From a virus, in the IMG/VR virus record IMGVR_UViG_3300034101_001533, positions 1 to 25,963 of that record: DNA of 25,963 nucleotides. One strand, given 5' to 3'. This document shows positions 6,235 through 14,190 of this stretch, one piece after another (the stretch's first letter is position 1; every line of letters begins with the position of its first letter). Both the position numbers and the translations under genes were made by a program. The notes under the pieces were generated by a model, which worked only from the letters and a program-made list of their open reading frames with translations, had not been told where the DNA came from and ran no database searches.

Positions 6235-7245
6235 ATGGCTGACGAAGAAGTTCTGAACGACGCGCCGGTATCAGAGGCTCCCGAAGCCCCTGTCTCCGAG
6301 GCCCCGCAAAGCGCTCCGGCTGAGTACGGCGGTTTCGATACGCCCTATTCCGCGTTCAAGGCGCTGCCTGACTTCCAGGGCCAGGACGATCTGGCCATCG
6401 CCCGCAACCTGTATCAGGCATACAGCGGGTACGGCGAAGCCCAGCGGCAGCTCCAGCAGTACCAGAACATCATTCCGCACGCCACGGAATACCTCCAGAA
6501 CAAGCAGGCGTATGAGCAGTGGAAGGCCGCCCAGGCGCAGGCCCAGGCCCCCAAGCCTGCTGAGAAGCCGAAGTGGTGGAACCCGCCCGCCGTCGATGAT
6601 TCCTACAAGTCCTGGATCATCCGCGACCCTTCCACGGGCAAGGAAGTCATCGCCCCCGATGCCCCATATGAGGCGAAGGTCGCCCTCCAGAAGTATCAGG
6701 CGTATACCGCCGACTTTGCCCGCAAGTTCGTCACCGATCCCGAGAACACGCTGAAGCCCTTCATTGAGGATGTGGCGCGGCAGAAGGCCGAGGAACTTGT
6801 TCAGGCCCAGCTCGGGCAGTACACGGCGAAGAACTACGTTCAGTCGCTTGAGCAACAGAACTCCGACTGGCTGTACGACCAGTCAGGAAACATCAGCCGG
6901 GAAGGCCAAGCCATTCAGGCGTATATCCAGCAGGCTTCCGAGATCGGGATTTCCAACCCCGAGGCCCGCTGGAAGTACGCCACTTCGATGCTGCAACGGG
7001 ATCTTTTGAACCTCCGCTACCAGCAGTTGTCCTCTGCCCCGCCGGCGCAGGGTTTTGCCGAGCCTGCCGCGCCACAGGCACCCCCGGCTGACCCAGTGGC
7101 ACAACAGAACATGCAGTTCCTTCGGGAGCGTGCAACCCGTACCCCGAATCGGAGTGCAGGAACCAGTGAGCCTCGGGCACCGCGCCAGAGGATGAGTTTT
7201 GAAGACCGGCTGAAAAGCCAGCTCGTAACTGATGGAGTCATCTGA
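6235..7245 (+). CDS. Capsid scaffolding protein (putative)
   Basis: This 336-aa protein lies immediately upstream of the major capsid gene, overlapping it by one base. It starts acidic with a repeated APVSEAPE segment, continues with Gln/Ala-rich helices likely to form coiled coils (residues about 60-260), then a Pro/Ala/Gln linker, and ends in a basic segment (PRQRMSFEDRLKSQL). Acidic N-terminus, helical core, basic C-terminus and this position are what known scaffolding proteins show; the basic tail usually contacts the capsid protein. Sequence identity in this class is low, so the call rests on architecture and context. AGGA at 6226-6229 serves ATG 6235. Confidence 0.75.
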   Translation: MADEEVLNDAPVSEAPEAPVSEAPQSAPAEYGGFDTPYSAFKALPDFQGQDDLAIARNLYQAYSGYGEAQRQLQQYQNIIPHATEYLQNKQAYEQWKAAQAQAQAPKPAEKPKWWNPPAVDDSYKSWIIRDPSTGKEVIAPDAPYEAKVALQKYQAYTADFARKFVTDPENTLKPFIEDVARQKAEELVQAQLGQYTAKNYVQSLEQQNSDWLYDQSGNISREGQAIQAYIQQASEIGISNPEARWKYATSMLQRDLLNLRYQQLSSAPPAQGFAEPAAPQAPPADPVAQQNMQFLRERATRTPNRSAGTSEPRAPRQRMSFEDRLKSQLVTDGVI

Positions 7246-8357
7246 TGAGCAGCAGTGTGGATTGGGCTCGTTCAATTGCAACGACGATTGTCAATCACCT
7301 CCGGGAAGAGGAGATTGCATCGCTTCGTAAGTACAAGTTCTTTGCCGCTCTGGAGGGTGCCGGGCAGATCCGGACCAACATGAGTGGCCGTGGCTTCGAC
7401 TGGGAAATCCAGTACCGGAACCACAATCCCAGTGGCAACAATGGTGAGACTCCTCGGAGCTTCGCCCGCGAGAACCTCTGGAAGAAATTGGAGTTGGAGT
7501 ACCGGGGTGCCCAGGTCACCGACGCGATCTACAAGCGGGAAATGCTTGAGAACCGTTCGGCCCAGGCTCTGGTCCAGGTCGCTGGCAAGATGGCGAGTCG
7601 TCTGCTCACTTCGATGGAGCAGTATCTCGCCAAGGAGTGGGTGCAGGACGGTTATGCGTCGGGCAATGAGCTGCGGTTCCATGGCATCGAATCGTTCATG
7701 GGCGCGACCCAGACGATTGATTCGACCGCCACGGGCTACAGCCCGCGCTCGTCCAACGCGGCCGACCCGTTCTTCGCCCCCAACGACACCTATGCCGGTC
7801 TTTCGACCGTCCTCGGTGCGTACGGTGGCAGTGCGACCACGCAGGGTTTCTGGCCCAACGGGAATTCCGACCCTGAGTTTGATTTCTTCAGCCCGGTGAT
7901 TGTGAACGCGGATTCGTCCTACTTCGGTGCCAGCACCTGGAAGGACAACTGCGTGAAGGCCGTCCGCGAGGCGCTTCACCAGACCCGCCGCAACGACACC
8001 AAGGAAGATCAGGTGGACATGGTCCTTCTGGACCGCCGGTTGTTCATCGACTTCCTCAACACGCTGGATTCCAAGGAGCGTGTGATCGTCAGCCGCCAGA
8101 ACGGTCTGCGGAGCTACGGCTTCACGGATGTGTTTGAGCTGGACGGCGTTGAGGTGTCGGCGGAGAACTCGGTTCCGGCCAACACCGGCTACGGGCTGGC
8201 GGTCGGCAACATTGAGTTGCTCTGCATGGAGTCCCAGCTCATGGTGAGCGAGGGTCCGTTCTACGACGAACTGACCCAGCAATTCCGGTACGTGGTTTCG
8301 ACGCTCGGCAACCTGAAGTTCAAGTCGCCGCGCAACTTCTTCAAGCTGATTGCCTGA
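7245..8357 (+). CDS. Major capsid protein (HK97-fold, putative)
   Basis: The protein has 370 aa and a start with GGAG at 7234-7237. The N-terminal segment (WARSIATTIVNHLREEEIAS) is helical, as in the N-arm of many HK97-fold capsid proteins. The middle holds long helices (residues about 75-130) and the domain with DMVLLDRRLFIDFLNTLDS and RVIVSRQNGLRSYGFTDVFE. A beta-rich C-terminal part follows (VGNIELLCMESQLMVSEGP). Position between a scaffold-like and a decoration-type gene supports the call. The length fits the family without an N-terminal maturation domain. Codon use is regular and G-ending or C-ending, consistent with high expression. Confidence 0.88.
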   Translation: MSSSVDWARSIATTIVNHLREEEIASLRKYKFFAALEGAGQIRTNMSGRGFDWEIQYRNHNPSGNNGETPRSFARENLWKKLELEYRGAQVTDAIYKREMLENRSAQALVQVAGKMASRLLTSMEQYLAKEWVQDGYASGNELRFHGIESFMGATQTIDSTATGYSPRSSNAADPFFAPNDTYAGLSTVLGAYGGSATTQGFWPNGNSDPEFDFFSPVIVNADSSYFGASTWKDNCVKAVREALHQTRRNDTKEDQVDMVLLDRRLFIDFLNTLDSKERVIVSRQNGLRSYGFTDVFELDGVEVSAENSVPANTGYGLAVGNIELLCMESQLMVSEGPFYDELTQQFRYVVSTLGNLKFKSPRNFFKLIA

Positions 8358-8375
8358 CCAAGGAGAACAAAGAAG

Positions 8376-8930
8376 ATGAGTCTGTACGTTGATCCGCCGT
8401 TCGCTCTTGGTCAGACGCTTGGCGTCTCGTCCGCTTCGGATGGCGGTGGATGGGTTGGTGCGGTCAAGGTGTTTCCGGATGTGAATCCGGTCACTGGCCG
8501 GATCCGCAGCAACCGGGTGAAGAAGTGCATTGCCGTGCGGAACACCTCGGGCGTGGCCCTCCTGCCGAAGCGGGTGGTCACGTTCAAGAGCGGTTCGATC
8601 ACGGAGGTGGATGGCTACACCAACGTCACCGACCAAGCGTCGGCTGGCGTGGTGGATGAGCATCTGCCTGCCGCGGGTGTGGCTGCCAACGATGTGTTCT
8701 GGATTACGATTGACGGCCCGACCGAGGTCAAGCTCGGCCCGGCGCAGGAAGCGGCCGTGAACACCGTTCTGGTGGCTCTCACGGCGGCGACCAGCACGGT
8801 GTCCACTACGGCGGGTCAGGCTCAGACGGGCGCTGCCACGTTCCTTCAGAACGGCTACATCGGCCGGGCTCTGTCGGCTGGTACGACCGGTCAGAACGTC
8901 CTTGCCATTGTCAATCTGGTCCGCAGTTGA
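8376..8930 (+). CDS. Capsid decoration or head-stabilising protein (putative)
   Basis: This 184-aa protein follows the capsid gene by 18 bp with a strong AAGGAG (8360-8365). It is Val/Ala/Thr/Gly-rich with alternating beta strands, including SNRVKKCIAVRNTSGVALLP, VDGYTNVTDQASAGVVDEH and NDVFWITIDGPTEVKL. That pattern resembles the small beta-barrel proteins encoded next to major capsid proteins (often annotated as DUF2190-like or head decoration). It ends just before a double hairpin, so capsid and this gene may form the most heavily transcribed unit. The exact role is inferred from position. Confidence 0.65.
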   Translation: MSLYVDPPFALGQTLGVSSASDGGGWVGAVKVFPDVNPVTGRIRSNRVKKCIAVRNTSGVALLPKRVVTFKSGSITEVDGYTNVTDQASAGVVDEHLPAAGVAANDVFWITIDGPTEVKLGPAQEAAVNTVLVALTAATSTVSTTAGQAQTGAATFLQNGYIGRALSAGTTGQNVLAIVNLVRS

Positions 8931-8935
8931 GTCTT

Positions 8936-8990
8936 CCCCTTCGGGGGTTCGGGGGGCAGCCGGATGGAGGGAAACCTCCTCCGGCTGTTT
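8936..8990 (+). terminator. Double hairpin after capsid/decoration genes
   Basis: Two adjacent hairpins follow the stop at 8930. The first is CCCC-UUCG-GGGG (8936-8947), a very stable tetraloop. The second is CAGCCGG (8957-8963), AT, GGAGG, GAAA loop (8971-8974), CCTCC, T, CCGGCTG (8981-8987), then TTT. The U tract is short, so this is probably a partial terminator or an RNA-end stabiliser that lowers expression downstream relative to capsid. Confidence 0.7.
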
Positions 8991-8996
8991 CCATAT

Positions 8997-9173
8997 ATGA
9001 ACGACCTGATCTACGCGCTGATGAATGACCAAGCGGCCATCCAGAACCTGGACTATCTGCGGCAACTGATCGCAGAGGCTCGGGCGGATGTGCCGTATGA
9101 GGACATGCAGCGTTTGCGCATGCTCCAGTACCAAGGCGCGCCGATGACGACTGAGCCACAGGAGGATCGCTGA
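8997..9173 (+). CDS. Small unknown protein (58 aa)
   Basis: I chose ATG 8997 because the earlier in-frame ATG 8964 lies inside the strong hairpin at 8957-8987. No clear ribosome site precedes 8997, so the start is uncertain. The protein is mostly helical and acidic, with MNDLIYALMNDQAAIQNLD at the start and a polar tail. Its end contains GGAGG (9161-9165), the ribosome site for the next gene, and the TGATG overlap couples them. Function unknown. Confidence 0.5.
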   Translation: MNDLIYALMNDQAAIQNLDYLRQLIAEARADVPYEDMQRLRMLQYQGAPMTTEPQEDR

Positions 9174-10447
9174 TGCTTTGGCAAAAGAGCCCGCAGTACG
9201 AAGGCATGCCGCATGAGGAGTACCTCCAGACTGAGGAGGGGCAGCGATGGTTGCAGGCGAACCGCCGGTGGAGCGACTGGATGCAGCGCGGCGGGCCACG
9301 GCAACTAGCGCCCGTAGCTGGCCCTCCTGCGCCAAAGCCGCTCCCTGCCCCAGCGGGCAAGCCGGCGCCCACGGCGCGCCCGTTGCCATCACTCCCTGCT
9401 AACTGGCGGGGCACGCGGGAACAGGCGGCTGCGATGGGCTTTGGGTTCGATATCAAGGGGCGACCGCAGTACATGCGGAACCAGCCGCCAGCCGCAGACA
9501 AAAAGGCCAGCATGGGAGGTTCGTCTGGTGGCTCAATGCCTTACGGGACACTTCTCCGTGAAGGCCCCATTCCAGGCGGCGGCGTGCCATCCAGTGGCTC
9601 GCAAGACCCTTTTGTGAGAGGTAATTGGGGGCAACCGATTGGCCCTAATCCGGCTTTCGGCGCCGCCATGGGCTTAGAGTGGGACGGGAGTCAGTGGGTG
9701 AAAAAGAACCCCAATGCCGACCTAGAGCGTCAGGCGGCGGAGCTAGAGCTTCGTCGGCAGCAGTGGCAGTTCGACCAGATGACCAAGGACGGCGGCGGGT
9801 CGCCGCAGGCTCCGGACCTCCGCAAGCTCATCGAAGAGCAGCGTCGTCAGATGGACCAAGATGACCAGATGCGGAAGGTTGCCGAGATGCTGGCCAACGA
9901 GCAGCGTGGCCGGGACGTTCTGGCTAGCGGCGAGGAGTGGCGTTGGGACGGGAACAAAATCGTCCCGCTGGATGACAAATACCGACAGTCCCAGAAGGCT
10001 GCGGGCCGCAAGCAGGCTGCCGAGCGGGACAACTTCCTGATCGAACAGGAGAACCGCAGGTCCGTTGCGGGCAATCGCCGTTCGACGGCGGACGGCGGCA
10101 GCGGCAAGCGCATCGGCCCCGTGACTGGAGTTGATGAACGCGGCAATCGCATTGGCCCGGGAGCAGCCCAGCCGATACCGCCCCAGGACACGGGCACGCC
10201 GTATGGCGAATGGATCGGGATTGATCCTGCTGGCCCTCGCATTCAAGACTTCCAAGACCGCGACGGGGACGGCGTTGATGATCGCTATCAGTCTGGCCCA
10301 GGTGCGCCCAGTCAAAGGCGACTGCCTGCTGGGGGCGGCGGGTCGTCCGGTGGCAGCAGATACTCTCCCGAAGACATCGCCTACATCCAGGCGCAGCAGC
10401 GGATGCTGCAAGAAGGCCGCGGCGGAGTGGCGGGATATCGCCGGTAA
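9173..10447 (+). CDS. Unknown virion-associated protein with Ca-binding-like loop (424 aa)
   Basis: ATG 9173 overlaps the previous stop. Residues about 1-45 are Trp/Gln-rich, 45-80 are Pro/Ala-rich, and 80-175 are Gly/Ser-rich and disordered. Residues about 180-290 form charged helices rich in Gln/Arg/Glu that could be a coiled coil. Near residue 365 the sequence QDRDGDGVDDRY carries the D-x-D-x-D-G-x-x-D pattern of a calcium loop (EF-hand or dockerin-like). The remainder is Gly/Ser/Gln-rich. No enzyme motif is seen. A linker-like or internal structural protein seems likely, but this is inference. Confidence 0.55.
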   Translation: MLWQKSPQYEGMPHEEYLQTEEGQRWLQANRRWSDWMQRGGPRQLAPVAGPPAPKPLPAPAGKPAPTARPLPSLPANWRGTREQAAAMGFGFDIKGRPQYMRNQPPAADKKASMGGSSGGSMPYGTLLREGPIPGGGVPSSGSQDPFVRGNWGQPIGPNPAFGAAMGLEWDGSQWVKKNPNADLERQAAELELRRQQWQFDQMTKDGGGSPQAPDLRKLIEEQRRQMDQDDQMRKVAEMLANEQRGRDVLASGEEWRWDGNKIVPLDDKYRQSQKAAGRKQAAERDNFLIEQENRRSVAGNRRSTADGGSGKRIGPVTGVDERGNRIGPGAAQPIPPQDTGTPYGEWIGIDPAGPRIQDFQDRDGDGVDDRYQSGPGAPSQRRLPAGGGGSSGGSRYSPEDIAYIQAQQRMLQEGRGGVAGYRR

Positions 10448-10460
10448 CTGTATACTTGTC

Positions 10461-10478
10461 CACCTACCCCCCAAGGTG
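10461..10478 (+). promoter_or_regulatory. Hairpin enclosing ribosome site of glycosyltransferase gene
   Basis: CACCT (10461-10465) pairs with AGGTG (10474-10478) around an 8-nt C-rich loop. AAGG (10473-10476), the ribosome site for ATG 10483, lies in the 3' arm. A TATACT box at 10451-10456 just upstream could be a -10 element, but no good -35 is present. Confidence 0.45.
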
Positions 10479-10482
10479 ACAC

Positions 10483-11883
10483 ATGCAACAAAAGTTTACA
10501 GTCGGTATCGTCACGTTCTCTTACGGCGGCAACGGCGGCATCTCCTCGGAGGTGCCTGACATCCGTGAATGGATGGTGCCGCTGGCCAGTGACATCTCCA
10601 AGGATCCGCGGGTGGAGAGCATCCGCATCTGGAACCTTGCTGACACGCCGATCACCATGACCCGCAACCGGGCTGTGATGCAGGCCCGGCAGAACGGCGT
10701 CGATGTCCTGGTGATGGTCGATTCGGACATGAAGCCTGACTTGTATGCCGGGCATCCGGACGCCAAGCCATTCTTCCAGTCGTCGTTCGACTTCTTGGTG
10801 AACCACTACCACAAGGGCCCCGTGGTCATCGGTGCCCCGTACTGCGGCCCGCCGCCCGTGGAGTGCGTCTACGTGTTCCGCTGGAACAACATGGCCAGCG
10901 AGAACCCCAACCCGGATTTCCAGTTGGAGATGTACGACCGCCACACGGCCGTGAAGATGGGCGGCATCCAAGAATGCGCCGCCCTGCCGACTGGCCTGAT
11001 CATGTACGACATGCGGGCCTTTGAACTCACGGAGCCCAAGCAGGACGGTGACAAGCCGTGGTTCTATTACGAGTGGAAAGACCACTACGCCGCCGAGAAG
11101 GCTTCCACCGAAGATGTCACCATGACCCGTGACCTGTCCATGGTCGGCACGCAGAAGCTGGGCTACAACCCGGTGTTCTGTAACTGGGATGCGTGGGCCG
11201 GTCACTGGAAGCCGAAGTGCGTCGGCAAGCCCCAAGTGATTTCGGTGGACGGTATCTCGCACAAGCTGAAGGACTGCTGGGAGGCCAAGGTGGAACCCGG
11301 CACCAAGCTGGTGGAGTTTAAGTCGTCCGTGAAGCTGCCCGCGCAGCCCGCGTTCGACGGCATGGGCATGGACCTTCCCGGCCCCGACGCCAACGCCCTG
11401 GCAGCGATGGTGACGCAGTTCACACAGGAGCATGGCCGCCCCCCTGTGGTGTGCGAGGTGGGCTCATGGGCGGGTCGGTCTGCGATCACCATGGCCAAGG
11501 CCGGCGCCAAGGAAGTTGTGTGCGTCGATACGTGGGAGGGTTCTGAGAACGACGAAGGCTGCAAGGCATACGACGGTTCCCGCGGCACGCCCATCCAGGT
11601 CTTCCTTCGCAACACGCAGGGGCTGCCGATCCAGGCGTGCTGTGCCCGTTCTCCTGACGCCGCCGAGCGGTTCAAGGACGGGGAGTTCGACATCGTCTAC
11701 ATCGACGCCGAGCATGACTACGAATCCGTGAAGGCCGACATCGAAGCGTGGAAGCCAAAGGCCAAGCACATCTTGGCCGGGCATGACTACCACTCCTTCC
11801 CCGATGTTCGGCGGGCAGTGAAGGACTGCGGGATTACCCCGCATGTCGAAGGCAACGTGTGGATGACGAGTGTCGGAGCCTGA
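10483..11883 (+). CDS. Glycosyltransferase-methyltransferase fusion
   Basis: This 466-aa protein has two domains. Residues about 1-270 look like a GT-A glycosyltransferase: a first strand KFTVGIVTFSYGG, the ITMTRNRAVMQA helix, and VDVLVMVDSDMKPD with a D-S-D (80-82) that fits the nucleotide-sugar/metal-binding DxD. Residues about 310-466 look like a class I SAM-dependent methyltransferase of the Methyltransf_24 kind: VVCEVGSWAGRSA (motif I near 322-334), VVCVDTWEG (acidic residue 349), and FDIVYIDAEHDYESVKADI (D408), then GHDYHSFPDV. The predicted reactions are sugar transfer and methylation, perhaps sequential on one glycan. It sits between capsid and terminase genes, so the target may be a virion protein or host surface sugar; neither is shown. 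It is cytoplasmic, with no membrane span. Confidence 0.8.
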   Translation: MQQKFTVGIVTFSYGGNGGISSEVPDIREWMVPLASDISKDPRVESIRIWNLADTPITMTRNRAVMQARQNGVDVLVMVDSDMKPDLYAGHPDAKPFFQSSFDFLVNHYHKGPVVIGAPYCGPPPVECVYVFRWNNMASENPNPDFQLEMYDRHTAVKMGGIQECAALPTGLIMYDMRAFELTEPKQDGDKPWFYYEWKDHYAAEKASTEDVTMTRDLSMVGTQKLGYNPVFCNWDAWAGHWKPKCVGKPQVISVDGISHKLKDCWEAKVEPGTKLVEFKSSVKLPAQPAFDGMGMDLPGPDANALAAMVTQFTQEHGRPPVVCEVGSWAGRSAITMAKAGAKEVVCVDTWEGSENDEGCKAYDGSRGTPIQVFLRNTQGLPIQACCARSPDAAERFKDGEFDIVYIDAEHDYESVKADIEAWKPKAKHILAGHDYHSFPDVRRAVKDCGITPHVEGNVWMTSVGA

Positions 11884-12496
11884 AAAAGTCTGCATAGAGT
11901 GCGGGCTAGCGTGGCCCGCTACCACGGCCCACTTCCACAAGTCCAAGGATGGATTCCACGCCCGCTGCCGAAAGTGCCGGAACAAGAAGATCCGCGGCGA
12001 CCGCAAGGGCAAGCGGAACAAGAAGCTAGACGAGATTGAGAAGGGCGCGGTCAAGCACTTCGTTGCCGCCGCCCGTGTCGGCGGGGCCCGCATCCCGCAC
12101 TCCTCGGAACTCTTGGAAGTTCTCATGGAGTATTTCGGCGGCACGCGCGGGTTCGCCAATCTCTTTATGAAGCAGTTCTACGACGCGCCCGTTGGTGGTG
12201 CGTTCAGGACCAAGATGCTGGACACCGTGGTTCGGCTGGTCAAAGACAACACGGCCATGGGCGGCGCCAAAAAGCCCCTGGAGCTGATGTCGGAAGAAGA
12301 GTTGGAAGCCGAGCTTCGGCGGCAGGTGATCGAAGCGGCCATGCAGATGAAACACATTGAGGTCGTAGATGAAGTGCGAGGATTGCCGCTGGTGGATTCC
12401 AGTGGAGGAAGAGATGCAGGGGGAGTGCCATCGGTATCCGCCGACGCTCCTCGGGCAGAGGGGCTGGGATCGATTCCCCGAGACGATGCCCACTGA
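11870..12496 (+). CDS. Zinc-ribbon protein, candidate small terminase subunit
   Basis: GTG 11870 overlaps the previous gene by 14 bp; GGA at 11861-11863 is a weak site and no upstream Met is available. Residues 8-36 form CIEC, 21 residues, CRKC: a four-Cys zinc ribbon of the kind found at the N-terminus of many phage and HNH-type proteins. A very basic stretch follows (KKIRGDRKGKRNKK). Helices then run through residues about 60-165, ending MSEEELEAELRRQVIEAAM. Position directly before the large terminase and a DNA-binding-like N-terminus suggest the small terminase subunit, but no helix-turn-helix is obvious. The last 43 residues share DNA with the four-Cys gene at 12369 and look unconstrained. 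Confidence 0.6.
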   Translation: MSEPEKVCIECGLAWPATTAHFHKSKDGFHARCRKCRNKKIRGDRKGKRNKKLDEIEKGAVKHFVAAARVGGARIPHSSELLEVLMEYFGGTRGFANLFMKQFYDAPVGGAFRTKMLDTVVRLVKDNTAMGGAKKPLELMSEEELEAELRRQVIEAAMQMKHIEVVDEVRGLPLVDSSGGRDAGGVPSVSADAPRAEGLGSIPRDDAH

Positions 12497-12554
12497 TTTC
12501 TGTGGCGAATATGAAGAAACACCCCCGCCCAATTCAGCCCCCCCAAACTCCTGA
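12369..12554 (+). CDS. Small four-Cys protein overlapping its neighbours (61 aa)
   Basis: ATG 12369 has GAGG at 12359-12362, 6 bases upstream. The protein begins MKCEDCRWWIP, then GECHRYPPT (Cys 20) and a Trp-rich middle, PETMPTDFCGEY (Cys 45). The series C-x2-C-R-[WF]-W, G-x-C-x-R-x-P-P, W-x-x-x-P-x-T and D-F-C-G-E is a recurring small putative metal-binding family in phages and bacteria. It overlaps the zinc-ribbon gene by 128 bp in another frame, and possibly the 5' end of the terminase gene. The conserved pattern makes me believe this frame is real. Confidence 0.7.
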   Translation: MKCEDCRWWIPVEEEMQGECHRYPPTLLGQRGWDRFPETMPTDFCGEYEETPPPNSAPPNS

Positions 12555-14190
12555 CGAGCCGCTGGGTGAGATGACCCAGCACCAGCTCGGCCAGCTCAAG
12601 GACGTTCAGTCGGCTCTCACTGAGCGGCGGCTGGAGGCCCTGCGGCTGTATGAACCCATGCCGCACCAGGACGAGTTCCATAGCTGCATGGCATCGGAGC
12701 GGATCGTTCTGGGCGGTAACCGAGGCGGCAAGACGCTGGCGGTTGCGGTGGAGGCGGCCCGAGCGGCTACGGGCCAGGATCCCTATGGCAAGTACCCCAA
12801 GGAAGGCGGCAACCTCGCCATCATCGGCCGGAACTGGCCCCACATTGGATTGGTGATTTACCCAATCCTCCTAAAAGCCGGGGCGTTTCGGATCATCAAG
12901 GACGAGAAGACTGGCCAGTGGCGGTCGGTGCGGAGCGGCGATGACAAGAGCAAGAGCAAGCCTGCTCCTCCGCTGATCCCGCCGCGGCTGGTGAAGGACA
13001 TCTCTTGGGTGCTGAAGAACGCGGGCTACCTCAACAAACTTGAGTTGACCAACGGCTGGACGATCTGGTGCTTCTCGTCTGAGGGAGAGCCGCCGCAGGG
13101 CTATCAGGCCGACCTTATTTGGATTGACGAAGACGTAACGAATGAGGCTTTCGTCGGTGAGTCGCAGGCGCGGCTCGCAGATCGCAAGGGCCGCTTTGTG
13201 TGGTCGGCTATGCCGCACTCCAAGAACGACGCGCTGATCGGCCTGTGCGAGCGAGCCGACCGGGCGGTGGAGGAAGGGCGCACGGACGCCATCATCAAGA
13301 AGTTCACCTTCCGCTTCTTGGACAACGCCTTTATCGATTCGGAGGAAAAGAAGAAGAACATTGAGCGGTGGAGCGCGCTTGGGCAGGACGAACTGCGGAT
13401 GCGTGCCGAGGGTGAGTTCACCACCGAATCCACGCTCATGTACCCGACGTTCAACCGCAGCGTGCATCTCATGCCGCGCACGGAACTGCCGGAAGGTGTG
13501 GTTCCGCCCGACTGGACACGGTATGTGGCGATTGACCCCGGCCACGCGGTCATGGCGACCATCTTTGCCGCCGTGCCGCCGCATGAGCGGTTTATGCTGA
13601 TCTACGACGAACTGTACATCCGCAACTGCAACGCGCTGATTTGGGGCGAGCAGTTCTATGAGAAGGTCCGCGAGCAGCACATTCACGCGGCGATCATGGA
13701 TATGCACGGCGGCCTGCTCCGCGATCTGGGCTCGGGCCGCCTGCCGCATGAACTGTACTCGGAAGAACTTAAGAAACGGAAGATTCGCTTCGCCATCGGT
13801 GGGCACGGGTTTATTCCGGGTTCCGATGACATCCCGGCCAGAACCGCCATCGTCCGGCAGCTCCTGCATATCCAAGGCGACGGGACAACCCGACTCAAAA
13901 TTCTTGAGGGCTCCTGCCCCAATCTGCTGCGAGAACTGAAGCGGTATCGCAAGAAGACAACGACGGTCAACGGTCAGGTCTTTGTCACCGATCAGCCCCA
14001 GACCCGAGGCGAGGTCCACGCCTGTCAGTCGCTGGAATACCTCTGTGCCTACGAACCCAAGTACCACGCCCCGCCACGGACTTTCGGTCCCGATCCATGG
14101 TGGGTGAAGTGGCTGTCGGAGCGCAAGCGCCGCCAGCGGGAGTCGGTTGACCCCCATGTAATCCTCGGGCCCTCTAGGAGATTGCCGTGA
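12511..14190 (+). CDS. terL: Large terminase subunit (DNA-packaging ATPase and nuclease)
   Basis: The motor that pumps DNA into the procapsid through the portal and cuts it. With ATG 12511 it has 559 aa. LGGNRGGKT (about 67-75) is a Walker A loop, LIWIDED (202-208) is Walker B with its catalytic Glu, and the adenine/target region MPHQDEF precedes Walker A. The C-terminal RNase H-like nuclease shows VAIDPGHA (Asp 342) and IMDMHGG (Asp 397), and a late Asp/Glu-rich helix region. Start choice is uncertain: GTG 12502, ATG 12511 and ATG 12571 are in frame without a good ribosome site; ATG 12571 would avoid the overlap with the four-Cys gene. Length and motifs are normal for the family. Confidence 0.95.
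   Translation: MKKHPRPIQPPQTPDEPLGEMTQHQLGQLKDVQSALTERRLEALRLYEPMPHQDEFHSCMASERIVLGGNRGGKTLAVAVEAARAATGQDPYGKYPKEGGNLAIIGRNWPHIGLVIYPILLKAGAFRIIKDEKTGQWRSVRSGDDKSKSKPAPPLIPPRLVKDISWVLKNAGYLNKLELTNGWTIWCFSSEGEPPQGYQADLIWIDEDVTNEAFVGESQARLADRKGRFVWSAMPHSKNDALIGLCERADRAVEEGRTDAIIKKFTFRFLDNAFIDSEEKKKNIERWSALGQDELRMRAEGEFTTESTLMYPTFNRSVHLMPRTELPEGVVPPDWTRYVAIDPGHAVMATIFAAVPPHERFMLIYDELYIRNCNALIWGEQFYEKVREQHIHAAIMDMHGGLLRDLGSGRLPHELYSEELKKRKIRFAIGGHGFIPGSDDIPARTAIVRQLLHIQGDGTTRLKILEGSCPNLLRELKRYRKKTTTVNGQVFVTDQPQTRGEVHACQSLEYLCAYEPKYHAPPRTFGPDPWWVKWLSERKRRQRESVDPHVILGPSRRLP

Noticed and set aside
7272-9392. 706-codon open frame on the minus strand
   Set aside because: It lies antisense to the scaffold, capsid and decoration genes, which have clear family features and ribosome sites; long antisense frames are expected in G/C-ending-codon DNA.
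12871-14157. 428-codon open frame on the minus strand
   Set aside because: It mirrors the terminase, whose Walker and nuclease motifs fix the coding strand.
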